A DNA stretch of 33,688 nt, taken from NCBI GenBank assembly GCA_002373085.1, contig DFJP01000035.1, positions 1 through 33,688 of the forward strand, in the 5' to 3' direction. The position numbers and the translations under genes are program-made. This document shows positions 8,122-17,032 of the stretch, one piece after another. Source of the stretch: Caryophanales bacterium UBA3668 (GTDB lineage Bacteria > Bacillota_I > Bacilli_A > RFN20 > CAG-826). Numbering within the stretch: the first letter of the stretch is position 1; each line of letters begins with the position of its first letter. Under the pieces are notes generated by a model. It searched no databases. It saw only the letters and a list, made by a program, of their open reading frames with translations, and was not told the origin of the DNA.

Positions 8122-8463
8122 ATGTTTGCACTTTTTGAAAATTGTTCTTCCACAAGTGAAGAAAGAAAAGCTCCTGTTAAACCATTAGAACTAGTCGCTT
8201 CATGTGAACGTGTTTTTCAAATGGTGTATAACGACGCTAAAGAAAGAGATTTGTATAACCTCAAATATAAGAAAGAATATTACGAAATCTTCTACTGGCT
8301 AGGCGGATTTGAAGTTTCCCTTACTATCTTACAAAGTACACAAGGCAATAGAACTTATCTTCATGCGATGGTTTATGGCGAAAAAAAACGCGGAAGAACC
8401 CGCAAGAAATTAAAACAAATATTAGAATATTATAAGGAGTTATTAAACGACATAGTCGCTTAA
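8122..8463 (+). CDS. Small cytoplasmic protein, unknown, coupled to the ABC ATPase
   Basis: The 113-residue protein starts at the ATG one base after the ATPase stop (TAG at 8118-8120), a spacing typical of coupled translation. An in-frame ATG at 8089 also exists but lies inside the ATPase gene and is less likely. There is no signal peptide or membrane helix. The sequence is mixed, with a Lys/Arg-rich patch GEKKRGRTRKKLKQIL near 86-101 followed by a likely C-terminal helix. No family was recognised. The coupling suggests a role linked to the ATPase, such as regulation or assembly, but that is only inference. Its stop overlaps the stop of the convergent AraC gene by 3 bases, with no terminator between them. 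Confidence 0.65.
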   Translation: MFALFENCSSTSEERKAPVKPLELVASCERVFQMVYNDAKERDLYNLKYKKEYYEIFYWLGGFEVSLTILQSTQGNRTYLHAMVYGEKKRGRTRKKLKQILEYYKELLNDIVA

Positions 8464-9257
8464 TTATTCTCTTCTCTAAGACTCTTAAGAGCGCGATAGA
8501 AGGTAGCAACACTGTCAAAGCCACACGCTTTAGCAAGTTCCTGTTTGCTGCCTTTTTTATTTCTTTCTAATTCGAGGTATTTCTTTACTCTTAAGTTATT
8601 AACGTAAGTCTTAAAAGAGATACCCATAACGTTGTTAAATTGTTTAGAAACATATTCTTTAGAATAGTTAATCGCTGAAGAACATGATTTTAAACTTAAG
8701 TTATAGTCACAATAATGATCGTTAATGTATTTAAGTGCTTCAATAACTAAAGCGCTTTGTTTTGATACGATTTGGTCTTCAATTGGATATTTCTCAGTAA
8801 TTAAGGAGAAGAATTGGTTACAAGCTACAAAGATTTGATAATGTTCTTGTTTCTTACTACTTTTCTCATACCATTCTTCAATATATTTAAATAGTTCAAC
8901 ATTCGCCTCTTTGTTATCCATAATTTGAGGGAAGGAACCAGAATAGAATAAATGGAATGGTTCAAAATAAGTAGAAGATAAGACTAAGATAAAGGCTTCT
9001 GCGTCACAATCATCATAACTATGTGGCTCATAAGAGTTCACAAAAAGGATATCACCCGCGTGAAGTTCGTGTTCTTGTCCATCAACAGTGACTTTTTGAG
9101 TACCTTTAGTGATAAATAAAAACTCGATATTTCTATGGAAGTGAGGAGTTGCTTTAATCGTATAGCAACCAGTTCCGCTTCCATCAATAGGAGTACCGCT
9201 TTTGACAAAGTAACAATAGAAGTTTGCGTCCGCTAAGGATTCGTATTCGACGACCAT
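8460..9257 (-). CDS. AraC-family transcriptional regulator with cupin sensor domain
   Basis: The 265-residue protein has the classic two-part AraC layout. Residues about 30-100 form a cupin-like ligand domain with HFHRNIEFLF (His39, His41, Glu45), a GDILFVNS strand and EPHSY (His79). Residues about 165-262 form the paired helix-turn-helix region, with SKEYVSKQFNNVMGISFKTYV in the first half and ELAKACGFDSVATFYRALK in the second. Such proteins usually sense a sugar and activate nearby genes by binding direct repeats next to the -35 region. It is divergent from the eight-gene operon beginning at 9493 and convergent with the ABC ATPase unit, so it is the best candidate regulator of the locus. 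The start at 9257 has only a weak AGAG upstream on its strand. Class assignment is secure; ligand and targets are inferred. Confidence 0.9.
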   Translation of the reverse strand: MVVEYESLADANFYCYFVKSGTPIDGSGTGCYTIKATPHFHRNIEFLFITKGTQKVTVDGQEHELHAGDILFVNSYEPHSYDDCDAEAFILVLSSTYFEPFHLFYSGSFPQIMDNKEANVELFKYIEEWYEKSSKKQEHYQIFVACNQFFSLITEKYPIEDQIVSKQSALVIEALKYINDHYCDYNLSLKSCSSAINYSKEYVSKQFNNVMGISFKTYVNNLRVKKYLELERNKKGSKQELAKACGFDSVATFYRALKSLREENN

Positions 9258-9311
9258 AATCTCTATATATATTTTATATCAACTCAATATCGCAAATTAA
9301 AATAATTATTA

Positions 9312-9323
9312 TCAAAATTTTGA
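9312..9323. promoter_or_regulatory. Palindrome in the divergent AraC/operon spacer
   Basis: TCAAAATTTTGA is a perfect 12-base palindrome between the two divergent genes. A looser relative, TCAATTAATTTGA, lies at 9398-9410, nearer the operon promoter. Both could be regulator sites, although the spacer is so AT-rich that chance palindromes are not rare. Confidence 0.3.
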
Positions 9324-9424
9324 CTAATTTATCCTTTTATATATAAAAACATTTTTTTCTATTTCTCATTTTTTAGTTTTGAGTTTTTAAATTATAGTCA
9401 ATTAATTTGATTTGGTGATTTTCG

Positions 9425-9453
9425 TTATTTATTGATAGAAGCGATTATATAAT
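9425..9453 (+). promoter_or_regulatory. Promoter of the eight-gene glycan operon
   Basis: A consensus -10 TATAAT (9448-9453) has a poor -35, TTATTT (9425-9430), 17 bases upstream. A weak -35 fits an activator-dependent promoter, as expected for AraC control. The leader to the ATG at 9493 would be about 33 bases, with no clear ribosome site. Confidence 0.5.
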
Positions 9454-9492
9454 AGAAGCAAGAAAAGACCTTTTTAATCTTTATAATTAACT

Positions 9493-10782
9493 ATGAAACT
9501 AAAAGCGATTCTCGTGGGTTGTGGTGACCGCACTTGTGTTTATGCCGAATATGCAATGAATCAATTACATGGTATTGAAGTTGTAGCCGCTGTCGATCCA
9601 GATATTGAAAGAAAAAAATATGTCAGTGAGCATTTTAATGTGCCACTAGAAAAATGCTATTCCGATATTAGTGAAGTCCTTTCACAAGGCAAAATAGCGG
9701 ATTTAGTCATTAACGGAACTATGGATCACCTCCATATCTCCACTTCTATCCCATTTTTAAAGCAAGGCTATGACTTAGTGTTAGAAAAACCTATCACTAA
9801 TAATGAAAAAGATTTATTAGAACTTGCTAGAGTAGCAAAAGAAAATAACTGCAAAGTAATGATTTGCCACGTTTTACGTTTCTCCCCACTTTATAGAGGA
9901 ATTAAAGAAATTCTTCTCAGCGGTGAAATCGGTAAAATCATCCACATTAACACTACTGAAAGAGTAGGAGCTTATCACTCTTCTGTTTCCTATTTAAGAG
10001 GCAAATGGAACAGCGAAGCAAAATGCGGTTCTTCTTTCTTACTTGCTAAATGCTGCCACGACATCGATTTAATCACCTGGCTTAATAACGAAACTAGACC
10101 AGTTTCTGTTTATAGTGATGGAGATAGAAACTACTTCAATAGAGAAGACGCTCCAGCGGGTTCGGGCAATAGATGTATGGTCGATTGTCCAGAACATATA
10201 CGAAATAATTGCATTTATAATGCAGAAGTGATGTATATTAAAAATGACTTACTTCCTTGGTATCCATGGCAATGCACTGGTAAAAACTATCAAGAAGTGA
10301 CCTTAGAAGAGAAGATTGAATCTTTAAAAACTAATAATCCACATGGACGTTGTATCTATAAATGCGACGGAGATTTATTAAATCACCAGGAAGTTATTAT
10401 TAAGTTCGCTAACGGTTCAATGGCGTGCCACACATTAGTGTTAGGCGCTATGAAAGCAGAAAGAACAATTCATATTGTTGGTACGCTTGGAGAAATCGAA
10501 GCTGCTGCATCTGCTGGAAAAGTATATGTCAGAACTTTTGATAAAGAGACTGATGGATATCTTGAAAGAGTCATTGAATACACTGATAGAAATGGTGAAA
10601 CCGGTGGCCACTTCGGTGGAGATAAAGGTTTAGTCGCTGACTTCTTAACATATTTCTCAGGTGGTAAACCAAGTATCTCAACAACCACAATTGATGACTC
10701 TATCATCGGACACCTTACTGTCTTTGATGCTGATGAATCAGTAAAGAAAAAAGTAGTTATTCCTTTCAATCATAAAATCTAG
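9493..10782 (+). CDS. Gfo/Idh/MocA-family NAD(P)-dependent oxidoreductase
   Basis: The 429-residue protein opens with a Rossmann fold: AILVGCGDR (5-13), then Asp35 in VAAVDPD at the end of strand 2, where the cofactor ribose binds. The family's catalytic Lys lies in LEKP (Lys99), and the second signature CCHDIDLITW places His189, Asp190 and Asp192 in the active site. Members oxidise or reduce sugars, inositols and related compounds. An insert at about 226-245 holds Cys228, Cys232 and Cys240 in a CMVDCP...NNCIYNAE pattern, known in a subgroup of the family and possibly structural or metal-binding. There is no signal peptide, so it is cytoplasmic. It is the first gene of the operon, and the surface protein follows 10 bases later. 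It probably converts a released sugar, but which one cannot be told. Confidence 0.9.
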   Translation: MKLKAILVGCGDRTCVYAEYAMNQLHGIEVVAAVDPDIERKKYVSEHFNVPLEKCYSDISEVLSQGKIADLVINGTMDHLHISTSIPFLKQGYDLVLEKPITNNEKDLLELARVAKENNCKVMICHVLRFSPLYRGIKEILLSGEIGKIIHINTTERVGAYHSSVSYLRGKWNSEAKCGSSFLLAKCCHDIDLITWLNNETRPVSVYSDGDRNYFNREDAPAGSGNRCMVDCPEHIRNNCIYNAEVMYIKNDLLPWYPWQCTGKNYQEVTLEEKIESLKTNNPHGRCIYKCDGDLLNHQEVIIKFANGSMACHTLVLGAMKAERTIHIVGTLGEIEAAASAGKVYVRTFDKETDGYLERVIEYTDRNGETGGHFGGDKGLVADFLTYFSGGKPSISTTTIDDSIIGHLTVFDADESVKKKVVIPFNHKI

Positions 10783-10792
10783 GAAAAAGGCA

Positions 10793-13111
10793 ATGAAAAA
10801 GAATTTAGGAATTATCTCTCTATTATCCGTTTCTCTAGCGATGGTTTGCGGAGTTTTTTCCTCATTAAACACCAAAGCTAGTAAAGCTAATGCCATCCAA
10901 GAAGAAGTTGCATCTGATATCTATGGTATTCAAATTAGAAGCGACCATGTTAATAGCAACTATCTTGTTATCCGTGATTATCAAATTGAAATAACTTATC
11001 CTGCCGAAGGCACTGGATATACATCTATATATAACGCTCCTGAAAAGATTAAAGTCTATTTAGATAGCACTTCAGAAGGTGTTTATTTATCATCTTTTAT
11101 TGATAATAGTCCATGGACCATCAATAGATGGGAATGTGGGGGAGTTATGTTCCCAATTAATAACACCAATTATGAAACATATAATGGTAGTTCTATCTAT
11201 ATGATAGAAATCTTAGAAGGATGTACTTACCCAAATAACAAATCTCAAACCGTGGTTAACTCCACTACTAAAAGATTTATTAACACTCATTATGGCGATT
11301 CAAACGCTAAATATGAATCATTCGAATGGGCAGAAGATGTCGAATATCAAAGAAGTGAACAACAACTCTCCTTGTTCGGCGCTGAAGTTAGAGGAGACGA
11401 AGGTGATAATTCTTTCTATATCGACTTAAGAAGTGAGCTATATTTGCCTGAAGAAGTTACTTATTACGTTAATCTAGGCACTCACATTAATGCCTATGAA
11501 AAAGTCATCGTTTATCTTTCTGAAAATGATGAAGGTAAGTCTCTTGCAGAAATTACTTCTAAAAGAGAAGCGGTAATCAATAGATGGCAAAGCCAATCTT
11601 TCATGTTCTCTCTCAGCAAAGAAGAATTTGATTTATATAATGGCACCACTATTTACAAAATTAAGGTTTTAAGTGGATGTGAACTCATCTATCAAAACAA
11701 GATTTGTGAATTAGACGGTGAATATACATTCCTTAATCCATCTTATGGAAATCCTGCTGCTAAAGAGCAAGTAACAAACTTACTTCCAGATTCAACTCCA
11801 GATCCAATTACTGGTCCAATTACCTTAATTGGTGCTCAAGTAAGAGCGGATAGTCTTAATGACTATTATTTCATTGATATCCTTTCAGAATCTATCGATG
11901 GCACTAATAATATCATCTATGATGATTTAACCGCTATTAATGCCTATTCCAAGATTAAAATCTATCTCAGCGAAGAAGATGAAGGCAAAACTCTTGGTGA
12001 AGTTACTAACTTAAGAAATGGTGAACAAAATAAATGGACAAGTTCTGCTTTCTTATTCGCCTTAACCGCTCAAGAATACGAAACATATAACGGCACAACC
12101 ATCTATATGATTGAAGTCTTAGAAGGCTGTGAAATTTATATCAATAATAGCAAAGCTACTGTTGGAAGAGCGTATCGCTTTGTCAATAATGACTATGGCA
12201 AGGCTAGCGCTAAATATGAAGCATTTAGCTTCTCCATAGTCGCTAACGAATTAGTGAACTTTGGCTATATCAATATCTCTGGTATTCATAACCGTATGGA
12301 TTCTGAAGCTAGAGAAGATCCTAACTGCAATCGTTGGATTATGTTCCTCTTTAATGACAGCATTTTCCAAACCAACTTACTCGTTAATTCTTGGATTGAT
12401 AAAATCAACTTCTTAGATAACATTTTGATTTATCAAACTAAAAATGGAGAACCAATCACTTTACGTAGCATCTTCAATAAAGATGGCAGTGGCATTCAAC
12501 TCCGTCAATTCGGTGAAACCAATATGATTGGTGTCTCTATATATAACACTAAAGATGAAAATGGTTACTTATACGATTGTGCGCATATGTATTCCATCGT
12601 CATTAACGCTAACACCCAAATCCCATCATTTGAAAATGGGGATATCGGTTATCGATTAATCGAAGAAAAAACCATGATTATTAATGATGAATATGGTTTA
12701 ACTGGCCCAATCCCAGATTCAAAAGACGACCATGGAACATTCCGTTTATACGAAGAGTGGAACATTAATTGGAGCGTTGTTAAATGCTTAGTGACATTTA
12801 CAGTTGTTGGTATCGATGGATTAGAGTTTGAAGACGTCTCTTTAGTCTATGGAGAACGTATCTATTTAACTAAATATGAACAAGAGGGATATAACTTAGA
12901 AGTTACCACCGATAAAGGAGATCACATTTATCAATGTATCATCGGTGGAAATCATAACTTAAACGTTATTCTTACTTATACATCTTCTACCCCTAATAAT
13001 GGTTTAAGCACTAACTTAATTCTTATTATTTCCATTTCTGGAGGAGTTCTCTTAACGGGTGGAATAGTGACATCAATCATCGTTTTTTCAAAGAAAAGGA
13101 AGGGGAAATAG
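10793..13111 (+). CDS. Large membrane-anchored surface protein with three to four internal repeats
   Basis: The 772-residue protein has a signal peptide (MKKNLG, hydrophobic core, cleavage near Ala32) and a C-terminal membrane helix (about 740-766) ending in KKRKGK, so the bulk lies outside the cell. The body consists of repeated units of about 150 residues starting near 42, 192 and 342. A divergent fourth unit starts near 485. Shared marks are a NRW or NKW motif, YNGTTIYMIEVLEGC-like strands, and a NxxYGxxxAKYE end. Residues about 655-725 (LVTFTVVGIDGLEF, then VSLVYGERIYL) resemble a Listeria-Bacteroides type beta repeat. No enzyme motif is seen. AGGAAAAAGG precedes the ATG. Its place among glycan genes suggests carbohydrate binding by the repeats, which is inference. 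I do not recognise the repeat family. Confidence 0.75.
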   Translation: MKKNLGIISLLSVSLAMVCGVFSSLNTKASKANAIQEEVASDIYGIQIRSDHVNSNYLVIRDYQIEITYPAEGTGYTSIYNAPEKIKVYLDSTSEGVYLSSFIDNSPWTINRWECGGVMFPINNTNYETYNGSSIYMIEILEGCTYPNNKSQTVVNSTTKRFINTHYGDSNAKYESFEWAEDVEYQRSEQQLSLFGAEVRGDEGDNSFYIDLRSELYLPEEVTYYVNLGTHINAYEKVIVYLSENDEGKSLAEITSKREAVINRWQSQSFMFSLSKEEFDLYNGTTIYKIKVLSGCELIYQNKICELDGEYTFLNPSYGNPAAKEQVTNLLPDSTPDPITGPITLIGAQVRADSLNDYYFIDILSESIDGTNNIIYDDLTAINAYSKIKIYLSEEDEGKTLGEVTNLRNGEQNKWTSSAFLFALTAQEYETYNGTTIYMIEVLEGCEIYINNSKATVGRAYRFVNNDYGKASAKYEAFSFSIVANELVNFGYINISGIHNRMDSEAREDPNCNRWIMFLFNDSIFQTNLLVNSWIDKINFLDNILIYQTKNGEPITLRSIFNKDGSGIQLRQFGETNMIGVSIYNTKDENGYLYDCAHMYSIVINANTQIPSFENGDIGYRLIEEKTMIINDEYGLTGPIPDSKDDHGTFRLYEEWNINWSVVKCLVTFTVVGIDGLEFEDVSLVYGERIYLTKYEQEGYNLEVTTDKGDHIYQCIIGGNHNLNVILTYTSSTPNNGLSTNLILIISISGGVLLTGGIVTSIIVFSKKRKGK

Positions 13112-15640
13112 ATGAAAAATAATATTAAAACTGCTTTATTACTTTGTCTTTGCGTTCTTCCTTTAACTTGCTGTAATAAAGAAAACCCAATCGATAAAGA
13201 TGAAATCACATATGACGGAATTAATCTCCACTACAACGCGAGTGATTCCAATATGACGACTTTCTTAAACGACTTCACTCATCGTAACATGCGTTATGAT
13301 AGTGAATCTTGTGGTGAATTCGCTGTTACTAACGGAACTGGATTTGCTAAAAACTGGGAAGCAATGGGAGTTACTTTCCAAAACGCTGTTAAACAAGTTT
13401 ATCGTGAAGATAAAATTGCAAAAATTGCTAATTACTTAACCATTGCTACTCAAGATGGTCAAGGAATGATTTATAACACTCCTATGGCCTTTGAACCAGC
13501 TTTCTCAAAAGCCTCTTATGATTTAACAGGTTATTGTGTCCCTCAAGGTTGGCCATTCCCATCCTGGGTTCATAGTGTTTCAAATATCTTAGACTATGGC
13601 AGTTTAGAAGCCACCCACACTACCGAATTCAATTTCAATGATATCGGTAATGAACAATCACAAAATTGGTATTCTTCAAATGGCAATTTTGAAATTGGTC
13701 ATGGTGATCATCAAACTGGGTATGGCTATTTCTCTACCGAACAAAGTATTGGAACAGGAGCGAGTTTTAAATTCTATAGAACTCACTTAGATACTTTACT
13801 TCCTATTTGTGAAGGAATTGACACTAGATACGCTCCAATGGTGGATATTGAAATCGGCTTTACAGGTAAAAACGTTAAAGATTATGGCATCTATTTCAAA
13901 GTTGCTGGAGATGATACAGAATATTTTGCTCCACAAAGTGAATATGCATCTACCCCAATCGAAAACCTCAACACTAGCTTATATACTCGTCAATTCTTTG
14001 ATATGTATTTATTAAATGATTGGAATAGAAAAATTATCACTGAAATCGGTGTGAAATTCATTCCAGTTGAAGGTAAGAAAATGTCTATCACTGATGGCAC
14101 TATCAATTTCCTTAGACCATCTTACGATACAAGACAATCTAACGCGACTTATCAATGGATTTTAGCCTTATATAACTACTTTGTTTTCACTAGAGATATG
14201 AATACCTTAAATCTCTTAATCAATAAAGCAAGAAAGGCAATCTTATTCCTTGCTCACGCTTTAGAGGGTGAAAACGGATTATTATCACTTGAATATTTCT
14301 ATGGTCATGATGGAGTTGTTCCTTATTCCATCAGTCCAGTTGATAGATTAGCGTATCACGGTATTGGTAACGGATATTGGGATTTAACAGTTTCCCCAAT
14401 GCGTAACTTAGAAGCTAATACTTACTTCTATCAAGCGCTTAAAGCGATGGCGGTCTTAGAAGACGCTGTTAAGGATACAGAAGCAAGTGATATCTCTAAT
14501 GTCTATATTAAAAATAGGCTCCCATATGAAGAAAAAGTATATTACCACTATGACGCTGATTCATTAAATGAACTTGCAGCCTTAGTTAAGAGCAACATGG
14601 AAAGAAATATCGAAGTAGTTGCTGAAGAAAACACTACACCATATACTGCTGGAGATTACCACTACGTCAATAAAGGTGGATTCTGGAATCCAGAAACAGG
14701 AAGATTTGCTCTCGGTATTAACGAATATAATGGAGATATTCATGACTATGGATATGTCTACTTAAACTTAGAACTCATCTGCGCGGGCATCGGAACCGAA
14801 GAACAACAATTATCAGTAATGAAATGGATCGATGGTCAACGCATTGTTGAAAGCGATACCTCTAAAGGAGAAGATATCTACTTCTACGAATTTGCTCCAC
14901 GTTATAACACTTTAAAAGATAATGACGCTCTTGGATTTGCTAGAGATGAAAACTTCTACTACCGTTTCTATAGAGATGGGTATGAACTTTGGTCACGTCA
15001 ACTTCAAGATGGAGGCGCTGCTATTGCCTGGTCATATTACGATTTAGTGGCAAGAAGCAAAGTCTTAGGTGTTGAAAACGCTCTCAAGAGACTAGACGAA
15101 ATCAAGAAATGGTACCTCAAAGTTCTTGCTTATGGAGGAAGCGGTCTAGATTTCTATGATGCCTATTATGATGATATCCAATATCAACATGAAGAAGAAG
15201 ACTATGAAAAATGGTACATGGTCTATTCCGTTCAAGACGCGATTAATAAAGGTGGCGGAGCCTTAGGCTTAGATGCTGAATTCATTGAAAGTGTCATTCT
15301 CATTCGTGCTATCCCAGATGCTTTATATGGCATGGATGCATCAGTGAACAATACCTTAGCATTCACTTATAAAGAAAATAATCTCCATGATTATTTCGAA
15401 ATATACAATATGAAATATGGAGACACTGTTTACTCAATCCGTTCTAAGAAGAATGTCATGGAAGTCTTCAATATCTGTGGAGTTGTTGATCATAATCACA
15501 ATCTCACATTTAAATACAAGACTACTGATGAAAACTTAAAGGTTACAGTAAATGGAGTCCGATTCACTAACACTCAATATATTGATGGATATATTCATGT
15601 GACAGTTCCATTTGGAAACGTCAAAGTAATATTTGGATAG
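13112..15640 (+). CDS. Surface lipoprotein resembling a six-hairpin (alpha/alpha) glycosidase
   Basis: The ATG directly abuts the stop of the previous gene, so translation is coupled. The 842-residue protein has a lipoprotein-type signal peptide ending LPLTCCN, with Cys21 (or Cys20) as the lipid site, and should be extracellular and membrane-tethered. Residues about 25-330 look beta-rich. Residues about 335-730 look like an alpha/alpha toroid, with helical repeats and motifs such as GNGYWDL (about 419), HDYGYVYLNLELI (about 542) and GGAAIAWSYYDL (about 635). Residues about 765-842 form a beta-sandwich tail. This order (beta, toroid, beta) is seen in GH63-, GH78- and GH95-like enzymes. I cannot name the family or the catalytic acids. 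It is the only candidate extracellular glycoside hydrolase in the operon. A non-catalytic glycan-binding role is the main alternative. Confidence 0.7.
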   Translation: MKNNIKTALLLCLCVLPLTCCNKENPIDKDEITYDGINLHYNASDSNMTTFLNDFTHRNMRYDSESCGEFAVTNGTGFAKNWEAMGVTFQNAVKQVYREDKIAKIANYLTIATQDGQGMIYNTPMAFEPAFSKASYDLTGYCVPQGWPFPSWVHSVSNILDYGSLEATHTTEFNFNDIGNEQSQNWYSSNGNFEIGHGDHQTGYGYFSTEQSIGTGASFKFYRTHLDTLLPICEGIDTRYAPMVDIEIGFTGKNVKDYGIYFKVAGDDTEYFAPQSEYASTPIENLNTSLYTRQFFDMYLLNDWNRKIITEIGVKFIPVEGKKMSITDGTINFLRPSYDTRQSNATYQWILALYNYFVFTRDMNTLNLLINKARKAILFLAHALEGENGLLSLEYFYGHDGVVPYSISPVDRLAYHGIGNGYWDLTVSPMRNLEANTYFYQALKAMAVLEDAVKDTEASDISNVYIKNRLPYEEKVYYHYDADSLNELAALVKSNMERNIEVVAEENTTPYTAGDYHYVNKGGFWNPETGRFALGINEYNGDIHDYGYVYLNLELICAGIGTEEQQLSVMKWIDGQRIVESDTSKGEDIYFYEFAPRYNTLKDNDALGFARDENFYYRFYRDGYELWSRQLQDGGAAIAWSYYDLVARSKVLGVENALKRLDEIKKWYLKVLAYGGSGLDFYDAYYDDIQYQHEEEDYEKWYMVYSVQDAINKGGGALGLDAEFIESVILIRAIPDALYGMDASVNNTLAFTYKENNLHDYFEIYNMKYGDTVYSIRSKKNVMEVFNICGVVDHNHNLTFKYKTTDENLKVTVNGVRFTNTQYIDGYIHVTVPFGNVKVIFG

Positions 15641-15652
15641 GAGGTTTCTTAT

Positions 15653-17029
15653 ATGAAAAAGGCCAAATTAACTCTCTTACTTTTATCGCCAGCATTAGTT
15701 GTTCCATTCTTAACTCAATGTGGAGCTCAAAAAGATCCTGACACCATTAGTATTGCTGTTGTTGCCGATACCGCTGAATATAAAACGATGATGAACTTCG
15801 TTAATAAATATAAAGCTATTCCAGGTAACGAAAACAAGAAATTCAAAGTCGTCAAGATGACTAACTATAACGACTATATCAATAATGCGTTCTTATATGA
15901 TGAATTAGATGATATCGTTCAAGTCTATGACTTTAGCTGTGAATATTACACAAACGCCGACTTAGATGGCGCTGGTAAATCATTATTAATCTCACTCTCC
16001 TCTTATATGAATAGAGATCATATCAACGAAAGTGACTTCTACGAATCAATCGTTGAAATGACTAAATGTAAAACTGGAAGCAATGAAATGTATTGGGTCC
16101 CAAGAGACTATAACAAAGTCGTTTGTGGCTACAATAAGAAAATCTTTGATATCGCTGGAATTGATTATCCAACCGATAACTGGACATGGTCTCAATTCGT
16201 CAGTGTTTGTGAAGCTTTAAACACAAAAACTGTCAAAGACAAAATCAAAACACAATATTCAGGTTCTGCAACATTCTTCCCAGTTGATATGAACTTAGAC
16301 TTCCCTGCTGTTTATTATCCAATCTTAAAGAGTTATGGCGGAGACTTAATCGATAAAGTCACTAGAACATGTTTCGGTGATACAGAAGAAAAAGTCACAA
16401 TCGCTAAAAACGCTTGGGGTAAACTCCTCGATTTAGCGGACAACTACTTAAGTGCTCCTCCAGGAGGAACCCAAATCCCATTCACTAATAAACAAGCTGC
16501 AATGATGTTTATGGTTCGTCCAAACTTACCAACTTACGTCTCTTCTTTAGGAACTGATACATTAGATTTCGTCTCTCTTCCTACTTATGACGATTTAGGT
16601 GAAGGACAAACTTCTTATATCGGAATGGGCTGTTCAGGTTATGGAATTACCACTGCCTGTGCTAATAGCAAAAAAGAAGCAGCGTGGGACTTCCTTAAAT
16701 ACATTATTTCTGAACAAGGACAAAACGACTTCTCTGAAGCTGGTTCTGGTATTCCAGCCTTAAAGAAATTAGCGACTGATCCTAACGCATTATTTAAACA
16801 ATACTTAGTCACTGAGAATTATCATCCAAATCATGAAGCATTTATCGCTCATGAAGAAAGAGATATCCCAATGAACTTTATGAAGGGATTTGAAGTAGAA
16901 AAACAATTAATGATTGATAAGTATATCAAAGACAGAACCTTAAAGAACTTCTACGACTTTAAAGGCACTGCCCGTGCAAACTATTTCTCTGATTATAAGA
17001 GAGATATGGAGAAACTTTGGAACAAATAG
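15653..17029 (+). CDS. CUT1-type extracellular sugar-binding lipoprotein
   Basis: The 458-residue protein is the solute-binding component of a carbohydrate ABC importer. It has a lipoprotein signal peptide with FLTQC, Cys23 being the lipid site; Gln at -1 is unusual. The family pattern is clear: ISIAVVADTAEYKTMMNFVNKY near the start, then YWVPRDYNKVVCGYNKKIFD near 148-167, a DNWTWSQFVSVCEAL hinge region and a C-terminal SEQGQNDFSEAGSGIPA stretch. A strong GGAGG ribosome site at 15640-15644 overlaps the previous stop and suggests high expression. The two permease genes follow after 3 bases. The ligand is probably an oligosaccharide trimmed at the surface, judging from the neighbours. Family assignment is confident; substrate is unknown. 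Confidence 0.92.
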   Translation: MKKAKLTLLLLSPALVVPFLTQCGAQKDPDTISIAVVADTAEYKTMMNFVNKYKAIPGNENKKFKVVKMTNYNDYINNAFLYDELDDIVQVYDFSCEYYTNADLDGAGKSLLISLSSYMNRDHINESDFYESIVEMTKCKTGSNEMYWVPRDYNKVVCGYNKKIFDIAGIDYPTDNWTWSQFVSVCEALNTKTVKDKIKTQYSGSATFFPVDMNLDFPAVYYPILKSYGGDLIDKVTRTCFGDTEEKVTIAKNAWGKLLDLADNYLSAPPGGTQIPFTNKQAAMMFMVRPNLPTYVSSLGTDTLDFVSLPTYDDLGEGQTSYIGMGCSGYGITTACANSKKEAAWDFLKYIISEQGQNDFSEAGSGIPALKKLATDPNALFKQYLVTENYHPNHEAFIAHEERDIPMNFMKGFEVEKQLMIDKYIKDRTLKNFYDFKGTARANYFSDYKRDMEKLWNK

Positions 17030-17032
17030 ATT

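Noticed and set aside
9312..9410. Calling the TCAA...TTGA palindromes definite AraC operators
   Set aside because: AraC proteins usually bind direct repeats and the spacer is very AT-rich, so they are kept only as low-confidence sites.
10470..10769. A 99-codon minus-strand open frame within the Gfo/Idh/MocA gene
   Set aside because: Fully antisense to a well-supported gene, with Ser/Pro-rich shadow composition and no ribosome site.
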